NCBI RefSeq assembly: GCF_028769735.1
Contig: NC_088173.1
Location: 62,404,421-62,468,420, forward strand
Source: Zonotrichia leucophrys gambelii
Lineage: Eukaryota > Chordata > Aves > Passeriformes > Passerellidae
Direction of reading: 5' to 3'
Length of the DNA stretch: 64,000 nucleotides
Position numbers and translations under genes: made by a program. Position 1 is the stretch's first letter. Each line of letters opens with the position of its first letter. Positions 1 to 11,940 of this stretch are shown here, in pieces. The notes beneath the pieces were generated by a model. It was not told where the DNA came from, ran no database searches, and was given only the letters and a program-made list of their open reading frames with translations.

Positions 1-1700
1 GAAAAACTGCACTTTCTGAAGTGGTGATCTTTCCTTTTTAACATTTTAAGTTCTAGGTTGCAGTTTTCTGATTGAGTCAGCATTTGTACCTTCAATAACT
101 TTACCACTTTGCTCCTTTGGTTATTTTATTGCAATCAATAAAAAAGAAAAAAAAAGTTGTTTTAGTAAAGCAGCCTACAAAGCTCTGATGCAGAGTGTGT
201 CAACCTGTCTATGGGATTAGGGTCCCACGAATGGTCTCTGACCTCTACATACTTCCATTATCTATTTCAAGTACCTGGGAGATTAGGTTTCACTTTTAGT
301 TTGTGTATTGTCTCATATTGCAGTTTTCAAAATAGCTCATGCCCCATAGTTAAAGCAGTTGTAATCAAATTCCAAGACAACAGCACTGTAAGAAGGCTCA
401 TCTGGAAAGGACTTTAGTTCTGATCCTTGAAAATTAATAGGACAGAAAAGTAAAATTAAATGTGGCACTGAAATGGATTTTCCTAAGTAAACCCAAAACT
501 CATGTGAATTCATGCCTTGATTCTTCCCCAGAGTTAAGGAAGAAGTAACAAATAATTTTGATCTGCCTGATTAGCATGGTGTCATACTGATATCTCCACT
601 AGGGTCTCACTGCCAAGTTCTCAAAGGGTGTCTGCACTAATCACTGGAGCTTTTGAACTCAGATCATATAATGTGCTTTACATTTCAGTTTAGAGATGCC
701 ACATTTAAGTTTCACAAGTACTTCATCATTTAAATTCATGGTTTCTGAGTATATCTGAATTTCTGTTGCCTTACTGCTGATACTCTAATGGGAAGAAACT
801 TCAGAATAGCTGTTTCTTCACTGCCTGCTTTTTTCTGCTATTTCAGGGTACTATGCTAGAAAAATCAATGAAAATCAGAGAAAAACTTCAGAAATGAAGG
901 TAGCATGATGTACTATGAGGAGCTGTACAATTTTCCCTTTTACTTTGCTTAATTAGTACATACTGATATCCAGAAATGTTCAGCAGTTTCACAGGACAGT
1001 TAGATTGGGAATCTGGCATGAAGAGATCTTAATGAAGCTCAGATAGTGGCAGGTACCAGTTCTTTGCTATGTAATTATATTCACAGTATTACTCAAGCCT
1101 GACATGTTGTCATGCACACTCCCTGCACTCCCTGCAGAGTGTAGAGAGCAAAACTGGTTCCCTCACGGTACCATTTGAGATTTTAAAGGTATAGACATGG
1201 GCTTGGGATTTTTTTTTTAAACTTGTTTTTTTCCCCTAACTGAATACTTTCTAATAGCACTGGAAAAGCTGTTCCACGTGACATGCTTGGAAAAACACCT
1301 GTTTTCCCCTCTGCCTTCTATGTGTGAAGCATTTCCTTTTCATCATTCTTCATGCTCAATGATATTACTGAGCCCCAGGGAGGCAAATCTGCTTTGTTAT
1401 ATAACAAAAACACATTACAGGAGTTTGAACAAAAAAAAACCCCCAAATAAGCAAACAATAACCCCTCTTCTTTTTTAAGAGAGATACTTTTTTAAATGTA
1501 TGTTTTTTAAAAAAAGGCTTAGTTTACAGTGACAGATGTGGAAGAAAGAAAAAATTCTGAATGCTGGAAGTTCCCAATTCCCAATAAGAAAAGTTGAATT
1601 TACTTAGTATGTTAGCAGGGGCATTCTGAATCTCTTCTCACACTACACTTCAGAAAATATTTCCTGAAGTGCTGCTGAAGACCAGAATTTTCGTCTCCAT

Positions 1701-1725
1701 ATTTTGTTTTATTTTATTTTATTTT
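1701..1725. repeat. (ATTTT)n simple repeat
   Basis: About five tandem units of ATTTT with one G interruption in the first unit. It lies in the PCDH9 intron and has no evident function. Confidence 0.85.
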
Positions 1726-2617
1726 ACTGACAGGAAAGGAGATGGGGAAGAGGTGAAAACCGTAAGAGAAGTCCCTGGAGAAAGCAGTGTTCTTTGCTTA
1801 CCTAGGCTTTTGCTAATGAGAGACAAGGCACTGCCAAAGCAGAATTGGTAACTGCTGGAGACATTAGTCCTTATGATGAAAACAGAACACATTTTATAGC
1901 AATAAACACAAAATTGGGAAAATCATTGGCTTGTTTAGTTTTATTTTGTTTTTTCTGACTGCAGTTGTTATGAATAGCCAAAGAGGAAAATGAGATTCAA
2001 TGTAGACTTAGCATATGCTACTCATAAAAAAAAAGGATTCATAAAATCATTAATTAGACATTAAAAAGGGTTTTAAATGTTGCAGAAAAAGATGAGTTTA
2101 TCCAATAGAGAAGAACAGCAGATCAGTTAAATTATTAAAGGTGGGGTAGCTTTGCAGTGCTCCTCTGCTTGTATCCCCTTACACAGTCTAATGAGGCAGC
2201 AATGGTCAGAGTGACAATCCAAGTCCACTGACCAACTCAAATGAATTTTCTACTGTTAGAATGTAGTGTTGCAAACAAAAAAGAAGCTTCCATTTTGAGA
2301 AAGAGGTGATTGAATGCTAAAAGATTTATTATCAAAGGAGAAAAGAAAAACTACAGGGTAGACTAATCTGTTAATAATTTAAGAGACAAACTAAAGTAAA
2401 ACTCAGCAGGTCTGAGAAACATGCGTGTCCTGCTGATACCACAGGAATGACTGACTTTTCTCTAAAGAGACTTTGGGAGCAATTCAGTTCATTTTAGAGT
2501 ACAAAGCAGAGAATTAACTTGAGGAAAATGTTGGAATGGGCAATCTTTATTTTTTCCTTTATTCAACAAAATAGAAGATAAAATCTTAAAGATAACTAAA
2601 TAGAGAACCTAGAAAGG

Positions 2618-2661
2618 AATTATCACTTAGGAAAGGAAAAAATTATCACTTAGGAAAGGAA
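2618..2661. repeat. Tandem duplication, 23-bp period
   Basis: A 21-base word containing ATTATCACTTAGGAAAGGAA occurs at 2618-2638 and again without change at 2641-2661. A degenerate partial third unit follows. This looks like a recent local slippage duplication. Confidence 0.8.
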
Positions 2662-2913
2662 GGAAATATCACAAGTATCTGATAAAATTTTCATGTGTAA
2701 TGATATGCTTGTTTACTTTGTTGCTTAAATGGTCGGGATTTTGATAAATAGCAGGACAATTAATTAGTATTATTTCTTCTGAAAACTCCCATTAAATTTA
2801 ATAGGAAGGAAATGTCATCAGTATTATTTAAATTTACAACCAGTATATGTCAGGGTTGTATATGTGACTTTGTTTACAGGACATTGGCATAAAACTTGTC
2901 CTTTCTCTGCTTT

Positions 2914-3262
2914 TGTTGTGTGTTAACCCCAGCTGGCTGCTGAGCCCCACACAGCCACTCACTCATCTCCCCAGTGGGATGAGGAGAGGCTCAGAAGAGG
3001 AAATGTGAGAAAACTCCAGGGTTGAAAGAAATACAGTTTGATAGGTAAAGCAAAGCCTAGCACATCTTTGTGCTGTTGTGGTGTTTTTAGCTGAGGTAGA
3101 GATAATTTTCTTCACGTATGAGTAACTGGTGTGGGGCTGTTTAGGATTTCTGTGAGAAACTGTTGATAATGAAGAGAATTTCCAGCACAAATCCAAAACA
3201 AAGCTACATGCTAGCTAAAGTGAAGAAAATTAATTCTACCCTGGTCTAAAGCAGCACAGCTT
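2914..3262 (-). mobile_element. Rearranged avian ERV LTR fragment with head-to-head inverted part
   Basis: Positions 2914-3060 resemble, on the minus strand, the 3' end of an LTR family common in birds; on the + strand it appears as GTTAACCCCAGCTGGCTGC followed by a GTGAGAAAACTC block and a CCTATCAAACTG block in reverse. Positions about 3086-3160 resemble the 5' end of the same LTR on the + strand (TTTTAGCTGAGGTAGAG, AATTTTCTTCA, GTGGGGCTGT). Positions about 3179-3252 carry the same 5'-end words again on the minus strand, giving an imperfect inverted repeat around a spacer near 3161-3178. The promoter and central LTR parts are absent. The family recognition is from memory and was not tested by a search. 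Confidence 0.65.
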
Positions 3263-3306
3263 TCCATGAGGTTATTTTAAAATTTTTGGTGCTTGTATTT
3301 TTTTCT

Positions 3307-3331
3307 GCTGCTGCTATTTATTTATTTATAG
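3307..3331. repeat. Short CTG and ATTT simple repeats
   Basis: Three CTG units are followed by four ATTT-like units. It is low complexity with no function assigned. Confidence 0.6.
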
Positions 3332-6300
3332 TAAGTGTTTTTTTTAAACTTTCTAAAATAACTATCTGGAAGTTGATATTTTTTGACTTATATTTACTTA
3401 AATATATGTACTATAACACTAAAAATTTGAAAATGAATGTATATAAAGTAATTTTTTCATAGGTAGTGAAAGAGCTAAACAAATTCTCAGAAAAAAAGAA
3501 AATTAATTTTGAATTCAAGATTATATTTGTAATTGATATGAACAGCAGAAAGAAGGTATGGAAATCTGAAGTCACTCAGTTTCAAAGGAACTAACTATGG
3601 ATTTGGATCAGCAAAATAGAGAATATAAAGTTATGCTTGAGGACCATATCCTTCTTTTCTCTGTCCTTTTTTTTTTCTGTTAATTAAATGACCTGTAGAA
3701 AATTAATGTGTAACAGACCTAAAATACATAATTCTTAACACAATAATTTATTTACCTATGATCCTAGTGTCATAGTGTCAGAATTTATCAGATTAATTTT
3801 ACTAGCAATTATTGTCTTGTAATTAACAGATCATTCTTTTAGGTCACCAACTATTTACACATATGGCTCCAGCTGACAGATTAGGGAAAAAAAACCCCAA
3901 ACCAAAATCCCAGTCTTCCCCAGATGTTTCAGTGTTGGCTATCAGAAATAAAAGTAATGCATTAGCTGTACTGGGGAAAACGTTAAGTCAATTATACTCT
4001 TGCAAGATTTATAAGAACTAAAGTGAATTTAAACTTGAATTGTCAAAGGAAATTTTACATGCATTAACCACTCGGCTACATCCATCCAATATATTTAATT
4101 ATGTACTGGATTTTGAACCACCATCTCCAGAGCAGTGTAAAACAAGGGTTTTCCTACACTACTCTTCATAAGCATTGCTCTGAATTACACATTCAAAAAA
4201 CTCAGCTGACATCACCAAAAAAAGAACCTAATGTTAATATACTTTCATTCCTCTCCTAAGGATGTGTGTTACAGAAAATAGACTTTACCTCATTCCCTTG
4301 AATTTTCAGCCAGTCAAGTGCTTAATGTTGAAAGATTGCTTATGCACATCCCAGCATATTTGAAATTATTTTACTTACAAGAATATGCAGAAAAACATAA
4401 TTTGATAAATAAGGTTGGAATGGTGGCATGCTCTGGAATGATGAAAATAATTGTAATTTGCAGTTTATAATCACAATTTTAAAGCAATATTTTTTCAATG
4501 CCATCAGTTATGAAATCTTAATGTTGCACAAATATCATCCATTAGTAATGCAAAACGACTTAAAGCACAGTGGAAATAATTTTTTAAAAAAATATTTAGA
4601 AATTAAAAGGCTTGTTTCATTTCTCTTTAATGATCAAAGTTTTTGCTTCTTTGTTCAACCTCCTCATATGCTATTTCAGAGATATACGTTCCAAGAACAT
4701 TTCAAATCTTAGTAAAGAAAATTGAAGTGCAGTCTAAAGTAGATTTTTCAAGTTCAGCCTGTGATATCTTCTCTTCTGCTTGCATTTTGAACTCTGTGCA
4801 TTAAGGCCACAGTGAAATGGTAACTCTGTTAGCAGCATTCTGCTCTGAATAAAATGACATTGATGCAAACATTTCTTGGATTCCGGGGGTTGTTGCAGGG
4901 TCACATTTGCAGGATGTGCACTTAGGTCTGCTTTAAATGAATACTGTGCAATACTGGACCAGAAAGAGTGAGGAGACAGCTGCAATGTAAATATGGAATA
5001 AGGAGCTTATGTTTCCCTAAAGCTTATATTATTGATACAGAACTTGGAGACAAGCAGACTGAAGAGGAAATAGGAAATTGTTAGAAGATAAGTTCAGCAC
5101 TAACTGTGAGGCAGTACAATGCAAATTCAATTCACCTTCATCCGAACATTTCATAGAAAAACACAATATTTTAATGGAAATATTGATAATAAAATTCATA
5201 GTTTAATTCCTAGGGAGAATTCTATGTTATTATAGGGGAAATTCACCCACCCTGAAATAGTTTCCATGTCTGAGAAAAAATGTAGATTTGAAACTCTACA
5301 TTCCTAGATTTCATATTAAAAAGCTTAAAATGAAAAGAAGGAAATAAAAATTTGGGACATGAAGGAAACTTCTCCCCCTTTAAGACAGACCAGCTTGTTT
5401 TGTTTGGAATTCTTGGGAATAAAATTAAAAATTAACAGCAGAAATGTTTTGTACCCTTTCAATGTATGTTTCTTGGAGATTTAAGTAAGGAAATTGCTTT
5501 CATGTTTTTATTTGTTCTGTATGCTCACAATTACCTGTATGTGATGAAATTAAGACAAGAGTTGTTTGGGATTTTTTTACAGTAGACATATGGTGTAGGA
5601 ATGAAACCCCTGTGTCCAGTTCATCCCACTGATTAAATTTCCTATTCCATTTTTCTCTTTTTCTTTAGATTACCATTATTTGTGTATAAAAATGTACTGC
5701 TCTGGATTCTATCTTCCAAAGCATTTTAAGTAGCTACTTACTATGATTTAATTTGAGAGACTCCTGTGCCTAATAAGCTTTCCATTTAAACTCCAAGCTT
5801 TGAGCTTTATAAAATCTACGTGGTCTACATGTAAACACTGTGTAAATAGCATCTGAATAAAAGGCAGGGACACACATTAGGAGCTGCCAGAACTGTGTCT
5901 GTTGTGGCTGCCCTGCTCGAGCAGCTGAAGAACAAAAGTCCTGATTGACTGCTGCCAGCTCAAGCGAAAAATGCGCCAGCAAAGAGAAAAGTTAGAAACA
6001 AACACAGAAATGGGTTATAGGAAGTGCGTATCTTTGTTGGTAAAGGGACAAAAGGGAGCCATTTAAAATGTGGTTGTGAAGCATGTTTTCTTGTGATTTT
6101 ATTTAGTTCAGGAGTAGACAATCCTGTTCTTAGATTTTGTATCTGCCAGATGATACTACCCCACATGGCTTTAGGGAATCTGATAGCAATATTGTTTGAA
6201 AAAAAGGTGGTTTTTATTTTTTGATGTTTATGCAACCTAATGCTAAACATTATGCCTAAATGCAGATTTATAATACAGCTGAAATATGTTTGTGGCAGAG

Positions 6301-6829
6301 GGGTTGTTTTGTCCAGAAACTGAAAAAAAAATGAATGTGAGACTACAATGTTCAAGATACTGTCTGGAGAACATTTATTTATTTAAATGAGGAAAATAGT
6401 TCTTAATTACTAGTTATGAATTGAAAGCTGGTAATGGCTTTTGCCTTGCTGTCCAATTTTGTTATTTGCTGGTAAACTGCATTTTTTATTTATTTGCTCT
6501 AAGCAGCAGATTATGTTTTACTCAGTAAAATTGAAAGTAATCAAACATATGGTAATGTCCACAGGTAAAAAGAGATTTTTATTTAAACAGGACATTCTAA
6601 AGGAAATTTGAATGTAATAGGAAAAAAGTAAGATTATGGGGTTTTCAATGAGGTAGGTATGCATCAATTTTTAGGTATATTATAGTGTCCAGATACCATG
6701 CCTTTCATAAATGAACCTCCATAGTAAATCCATTATACTATTAGTACACTAACAACGTAATAAAGCTTTCAGACTAACCAGTGATGAAACTACCACTACT
6801 TTCCCTTTTATTATTTGTATTATTTGCTC
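3332..6829. other. PCDH9: Unique intronic DNA
   Basis: AT-rich sequence without recognised repeats or exons. The only notable item is a perfect 12-bp palindrome, CTGCTCGAGCAG at 5913-5924, in a locally more GC-rich patch (5880-5930). The 131-codon minus-strand frame at 5960-6355 has no recognisable domain. Confidence 0.55.
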
Positions 6830-6898
6830 TTTTTTGTTTGGTTTTTTTGTTGTGTTTGTTTGTTTGGTTGGTTGGTTGGTTGGTTTTTTGGGGGGTTT
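6830..6898. repeat. G/T-only low-complexity tract with (TTGG)n core
   Basis: Sixty-nine consecutive bases contain only G and T on the + strand, with a central run of GGTT units (about 6865-6884) and a terminal G run. Such strand-asymmetric tracts are often polymorphic and can be misread in assemblies. Confidence 0.85.
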
Positions 6899-6946
6899 CT
6901 TTTGGTTTATTTCCAATTGCTAATAGAGAACAATGATAAAGATTTA

Positions 6947-6973
6947 AGAATAAACTTTTTAAAAGTTTATTCT
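6947..6973. repeat. Perfect inverted repeat, 13-bp arms
   Basis: Arms at 6947-6959 and 6961-6973 are perfectly complementary around a single central base. The sequence is AT-rich (AATAAACTTTT and its complement). It could extrude as a cruciform. It is not flanked by anything that marks it as a terminator or transposon end. Confidence 0.8.
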
Positions 6974-9370
6974 ATCCTGTAGGATGTTGTGGTAGCAAGG
7001 TGTAGCTCAGACACAACAAAGGAATAAGAAAGATAGAAAAAACAATTTCTGCAAATAAAAGTTAAACAAGTATTTCAAGATGGTTTGTATGATAAAATGG
7101 GCCATTAAGATGTTGATTTTTCCCAATGGGAGTAAAGTTTTGGTTTTAAGGGGAAAAAAATAAGTGTTCTAAAGACCTTGAGTTCTTTAGGAAATAAAAC
7201 AGCAGCCAGCAATGTCATCTTTGTCTGTTTACAAATACATTTCAAAGCATGGAAAACTACACCAAGGTCTCAAAATTACTTTCCAGGTTAGATCTTTCTG
7301 TTAACCTACAGAAATACATTACAAAAAAATTATTTTCAGCAATGATAATTTTTAAGAAGAGCAGAGCTTCTTCATTAAGTAAGAATGGAAGAGGAAAGGG
7401 AAAAGGTATTACCACAGGCATATTTCTATAAGACAGGTTTTTCTAGTTTTGTGTGCTTCTGGTACACATACACAGAACAAGATCCTCCAAAGAGCAAGAG
7501 AAAGGGTAATTATAACAGTTCAGCAGAGGGAGTTAATAAACTCAACATTTCTTGGAGTCTAAACTGTATTATTTTCTAGAAGACATACTTTTAATCTTGC
7601 TTCTTGGGGAGGGAAAAGCTTCAATTAATGTATTCAAGGAATTATTTGGAAGATCACAGTGGCACCTTCTGGACAAAGAAACTGAGTCTATTTGCTTTAT
7701 TGTGTTTATTTGTATCAAATAAATACTGACATTACAGTGCCTGCAAGTAACTGAATTATTAATGTTTATGGAGGGTTAAAGGTACATCCTGAATGATAGC
7801 ACTTAATTCTCTGACAAAATTTGAAGGGTTAAAGTCACCAAACTCCTGATGTAATTTGTCTAGCAGATTGATGGGAAATATTAAATGAGTATCAGTTTAG
7901 TCAGATGTCTTCTAATGCTGCTGCAACTCATGTTCAATCACATTGGTGAGTGAGATGTTGACTATTGTTGGGAATCTAGTGATGAGCTGAAGAAAATAGA
8001 TGATGACTGGAACAGGGGAACAATTTCTTTTCATGAGCCATCAAGACGGATGCAGATCCCTCAGAGCCTTTCAAAATGTCTAGCAAGCAGCAGGGTATTG
8101 GTTCACTGAAGAAATTGTTGGCCAATCAAACGTTTTGCATTCACTGTGCTACTTTTAGATCATGTTAGCAAATGAATGACAGCCCTTATTTGCTCATAGC
8201 TTTCACATTGAGGAAAAATATGCAAGAGTTTCATTTGTGCAATTATCGAAATAACAGCCTTGGAATTCAGCTAGAAACAACGTGTCAAGTCTTCCTGCTC
8301 AAGCTGACAGATCTCTAATCAGTTGTCATCTCATATTTACTTTAAGTGACTTTATTGGAGAATATTGAATATTTTGCAAGGAGAGATGATAGCTATGGAC
8401 TTCATGCCATTAATCTCTTGAGACCAAGGTGATGAGCTTGAGTGATAAGCTAAGCTTCAGTCTTTTGAGGGGCAAAGATTTTATTAATAAATTTAGCTGA
8501 ATTTTAACGATCTCTTTTTTTTGAAATGTTATTGAACGCATCATACCAGTTAATTAATTGAAATAAGTACTTGATATTGAGCCCTAGAGAAAATGTTGGT
8601 AATTATTGCAGCTCAAAATTTAGTATTTGCTTTAGAGTTTAATTAACAGCATTATGATTTGTGTCATAGAGCAGCTCTAGACCTTGCCATTTTCACATTA
8701 AAAACCTTAGCACTGTTTTGACAGTTTTGGTGCCAGACAAAACCTTTTTGACTAGTTTGTTAAGGCAAATGGGAGAGTTCAAGGTCATTTATTTTTGGCT
8801 CTGGCAGTGGGGTACACTCAGAAGAAGTGCCTAAGAAGCAGTTTCACAAGGTTAATTTCTTCCATTTACCTTACTCTGGGTTTTGAATCACAAAGTTACC
8901 TGTGAAACTAAGCTGAGATTCACAGCCACAAAACTATTTCATCTGGAAATCTGTGCTCTGGTGACATGCAGATATCAGGCCAAAAAAAAAAGTGAAGTTC
9001 TAAATGTTCGCTTAACACAGGAACCCAGCACGTAGGGTAAAATCAGAGTAGAAGGCACAGACATTCTCAGGTAAGCAGGCTTTTGGAAGTTGCAGGTTCT
9101 ATATCTTGTTTAAGGGCATTCACATTTCTTGGTGGGAGCCATCATCATCCTGTAGCTATGTGCTGCATGGTCTCTATCAGGAGCATTGCAAGAGAGGGAA
9201 GCAAAGTGACTTTCCCTCTGTGGCCTTTCAAACATTCAACCAGGACAGAAATATGCTTTCTGAACTCTCACCACAGGTCCCTAGCTCCTCTTCTAGCTGA
9301 GTGCTTGTCGGTCAACAAGAGATGTAGGGCATTTTCGATCTCTCTCATATTCAATTAGAGAGGAGAATGC
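6974..9370. other. PCDH9: Repeat-free intronic DNA, possible conserved non-coding sequence
   Basis: No transposon was recognised. Positions about 7900-8480 are of higher complexity than their surroundings, with few homopolymers, and contain homeodomain-like TAAT/ATTA words and AT-hook-like patches. This texture is typical of conserved non-coding elements near developmental neuronal genes, but it is only an impression. Confidence 0.35.
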
Positions 9371-9375
9371 TCGCG

Positions 9376-9383
9376 TGACGTCA
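9376..9383. promoter_or_regulatory. Perfect palindromic CRE (TGACGTCA) in a CpG cluster
   Basis: The full cAMP-response element palindrome lies in CTCGCGTGACGTCACCTG. It has three CpGs within 10 bases in an otherwise CpG-poor intron, and an overlapping CACCTG E-box at 9382-9387. CREB/ATF factors bind this consensus. Whether it is used is unknown. Confidence 0.4.
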
Positions 9384-11916
9384 CCTGGGAGGCAGGGAAG
9401 TTGTTTATGAGCACTCAGTTTTGAACACAGGCATAATGACTTGAAATATCAGCTGCATAACTAAGAAACAAAGTTAAAAGTGCAATTCAGGTCTGTATTT
9501 GGGAATACGAGTTCTGTACCTAGATACAGATAAGACACCACCTTTTGTTGGTGCAACTTTCTTCTAAGTTACTCTTGCTGACCACTGTAAATCAGAAAAT
9601 TTTCTGTGCAACATTTCAATTTGTTTTGAATCTGGGACAATAACATCAAAATCTTGCAGATGATCTGTACTGAAGGTCATGGCAGGGAGTACAAACAGAA
9701 ATGTAATGTAAACTGTCATAAGTTTTTTTGTTTCCTGTAATATGCTGACACATATTTATGGAAATAAAAGGTTCTTTTTAACTTCATTGTGCATAGCAGA
9801 GCTCAGAACACATGTACTTTCAGAACAAGTGAAATAGTTTCCAAAGTGAGGTGCTATAACTTTTTATAGAAAAAGAAGTCTGAAAATTTCTGTTTTGTTT
9901 GACACTATTTTCTCCCCATCTTAACATTTCCACACAAGTTATTTTCTGCATATGGCAAAGAAAGTGTTGCTCTTTTTACTTCTACTTTCAACATCATTTA
10001 TTTCTCACTATTTAAAATATGAGAAATTCAAAATATGTCTCTTTGGCAGATACTGGAGAATGATACTTTTCCACAAATTTTATTTGGTCAATAAAAGACT
10101 ATTTTCATTAACATAAGGTTATGAAGTTAATAATAGGGAGAAATTAATTTCAGAAGTTATTTTGAAAAGCTGTTTTCCAGAGACTCTGTACCTACAAAAG
10201 TGTTGTGTACTTGCCAGTTGCAAGCTGTGAGGTGCTAAGATAGTCTGCATTTCAGGATGTATGACAGAATTCTTCTGATGTTTGTAGCCTTTAAAATAAA
10301 TTGTTTCAGTTCTTTTAGAATTGCTTCCTGCAGAGAAGAACCTCATAATTAGAAACAGAGCAGGATAAGACTGCAGTGCAAGTCCTTTGATGTGTTGGTT
10401 ACCTGATAGAATTTTTTGAGATGAGATGAACTATAGCTATTGATAATACTTCTCTTTTTAAGCCAGATCTGCAGAACTACCTAGAGTTACTTTGCTTTTA
10501 ATTTCACTTGATGAACAACAGAATATTAAGCATGAAGCAGGTAATTATAGTATTCAGTCTGAGTCAGGTTTACTGACTGGAATGCTTATTCAAAACACTA
10601 CAAAAATTTCATTATAATTGTTTATCTTTTGTTTGGGTTGAGTTTCTTCAAATTTAATGATTTTTTCTTTATTCTTTTACTTCTTTTTTTTTTATTTTTT
10701 AAGGTATGCATACTTTATAAACAGAAATGCCTCTTCTGTGTTCTTCTTAGCCTTCTTTTACTGTCTTTAAAAAAAAATCTCAACAAATAATATCCTCCCA
10801 TCCAAATAATGCCTGAAAAACTCCTAGAAGACCAGAAAAACAAGGCAGGATAGTATGCGTAGTACACAGTTTGTATTTGTTTCATAACAGGCAGAGAAAA
10901 TTGATGAAAATTAGTCTCAAGTACTTAAAAGTTTTCCCATCCTGTAAAATTTAGTTTTGTTTTATTCCATCAGCAATCTCATATTATACAGTGCTCTTCT
11001 AGAGCCTGCCTGTTTTATTCCACCCACATGTAGGCATATATAACTTGCCATTGGTGTTACACAGGATGAAACATATTATTTTTAAAATGTTAATGGTATA
11101 TTACAGCAGAAATCTGCCTTACGCATTAATTTTTCCAAAAAATTATATGCTATGTTCAACGATGCTTTGTGACTAAGGATTAGATCAAGTTTCTACTACA
11201 CTAATCTTTTTGAGTACTATATCAGCATTGACAAATTAATCACTGCAGTTTTAAAGCAAAAGCTTTGGTAGGAAGACCAGAAATTTTCATTTTTTTTCAC
11301 TGCACTAAATTTCTGGGTTACTGAAAACTTTTATGTATGTAACCCCTAGGTAAAGCAAAGCTGGCATGGCTCCATAAGTAGCTCCAGTTTCATTTTTTGG
11401 TGCTATCTCTTTACAAATTCATATTTGTTGATTTCATAAGATTTCTTTGATTATATTTTTGCTTGATAACCTTCTTGGTTGAGTCATGCTGGGTAAATAA
11501 CTCAGCAAGAGATTTCAAAATAATAATATTGTCTATAACCTAATTTTAATAGAACACTGTAATAAGATAACAATTTTTTATTGTTCTTAATAGTGAGAAG
11601 AGATGTTATGAACTAGATAGAATTTGAAAATCTGAAATATGTATTTTGCTAGTTCTCTTTAATGTCCTTTCCTCCTACATTATGTAGTCAAGCAAACTTC
11701 AGTAGATTCCTGTGTGGAATAAACTCTACAGTCTCCTTGAAGTCTCATTCTGTCACCTATAAATTTAGAGGCAGGGGCACAGATTCCCCTCTGAGCTATA
11801 GAAAATTCTCTCAGTTAAACAAGTTTAGTTACTCTTGAGAATCAAGCAATCTTTCATTTTCCTCAAAGGAGTTCCACTTAACCTAAAACTCTTCAGTCAG
11901 AAAAACACACACACTG

Positions 11917-11940
11917 CTGCTGAGCAGCTTCGCTCAGCAG
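11917..11940. repeat. Perfect 9-bp hairpin
   Basis: CTGCTGAGC at 11917-11925 and its exact complement at 11932-11940 enclose a 6-base loop. The stem is GC-rich within AT-rich surroundings. There is no longer stem or microRNA-like extension. Confidence 0.75.

Larger units (their letters stand above)
1..2913. other. PCDH9: Unique intronic DNA, nothing recognised
   Basis: AT-rich sequence with homopolymer runs, the short ATTTT repeat at 1701-1725 and the 23-bp tandem duplication at 2618-2661. No exon, RNA gene or transposon was recognised. Confidence 0.6.

Noticed and set aside
5960..6355. 131-codon minus-strand frame
   Set aside because: No domain and no conserved motif. It overlaps another frame on the opposite strand, and this length can arise by chance in 64 kb.
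11917..11940. Rho-independent terminator
   Set aside because: A GC stem without a following T run, in a eukaryotic intron.
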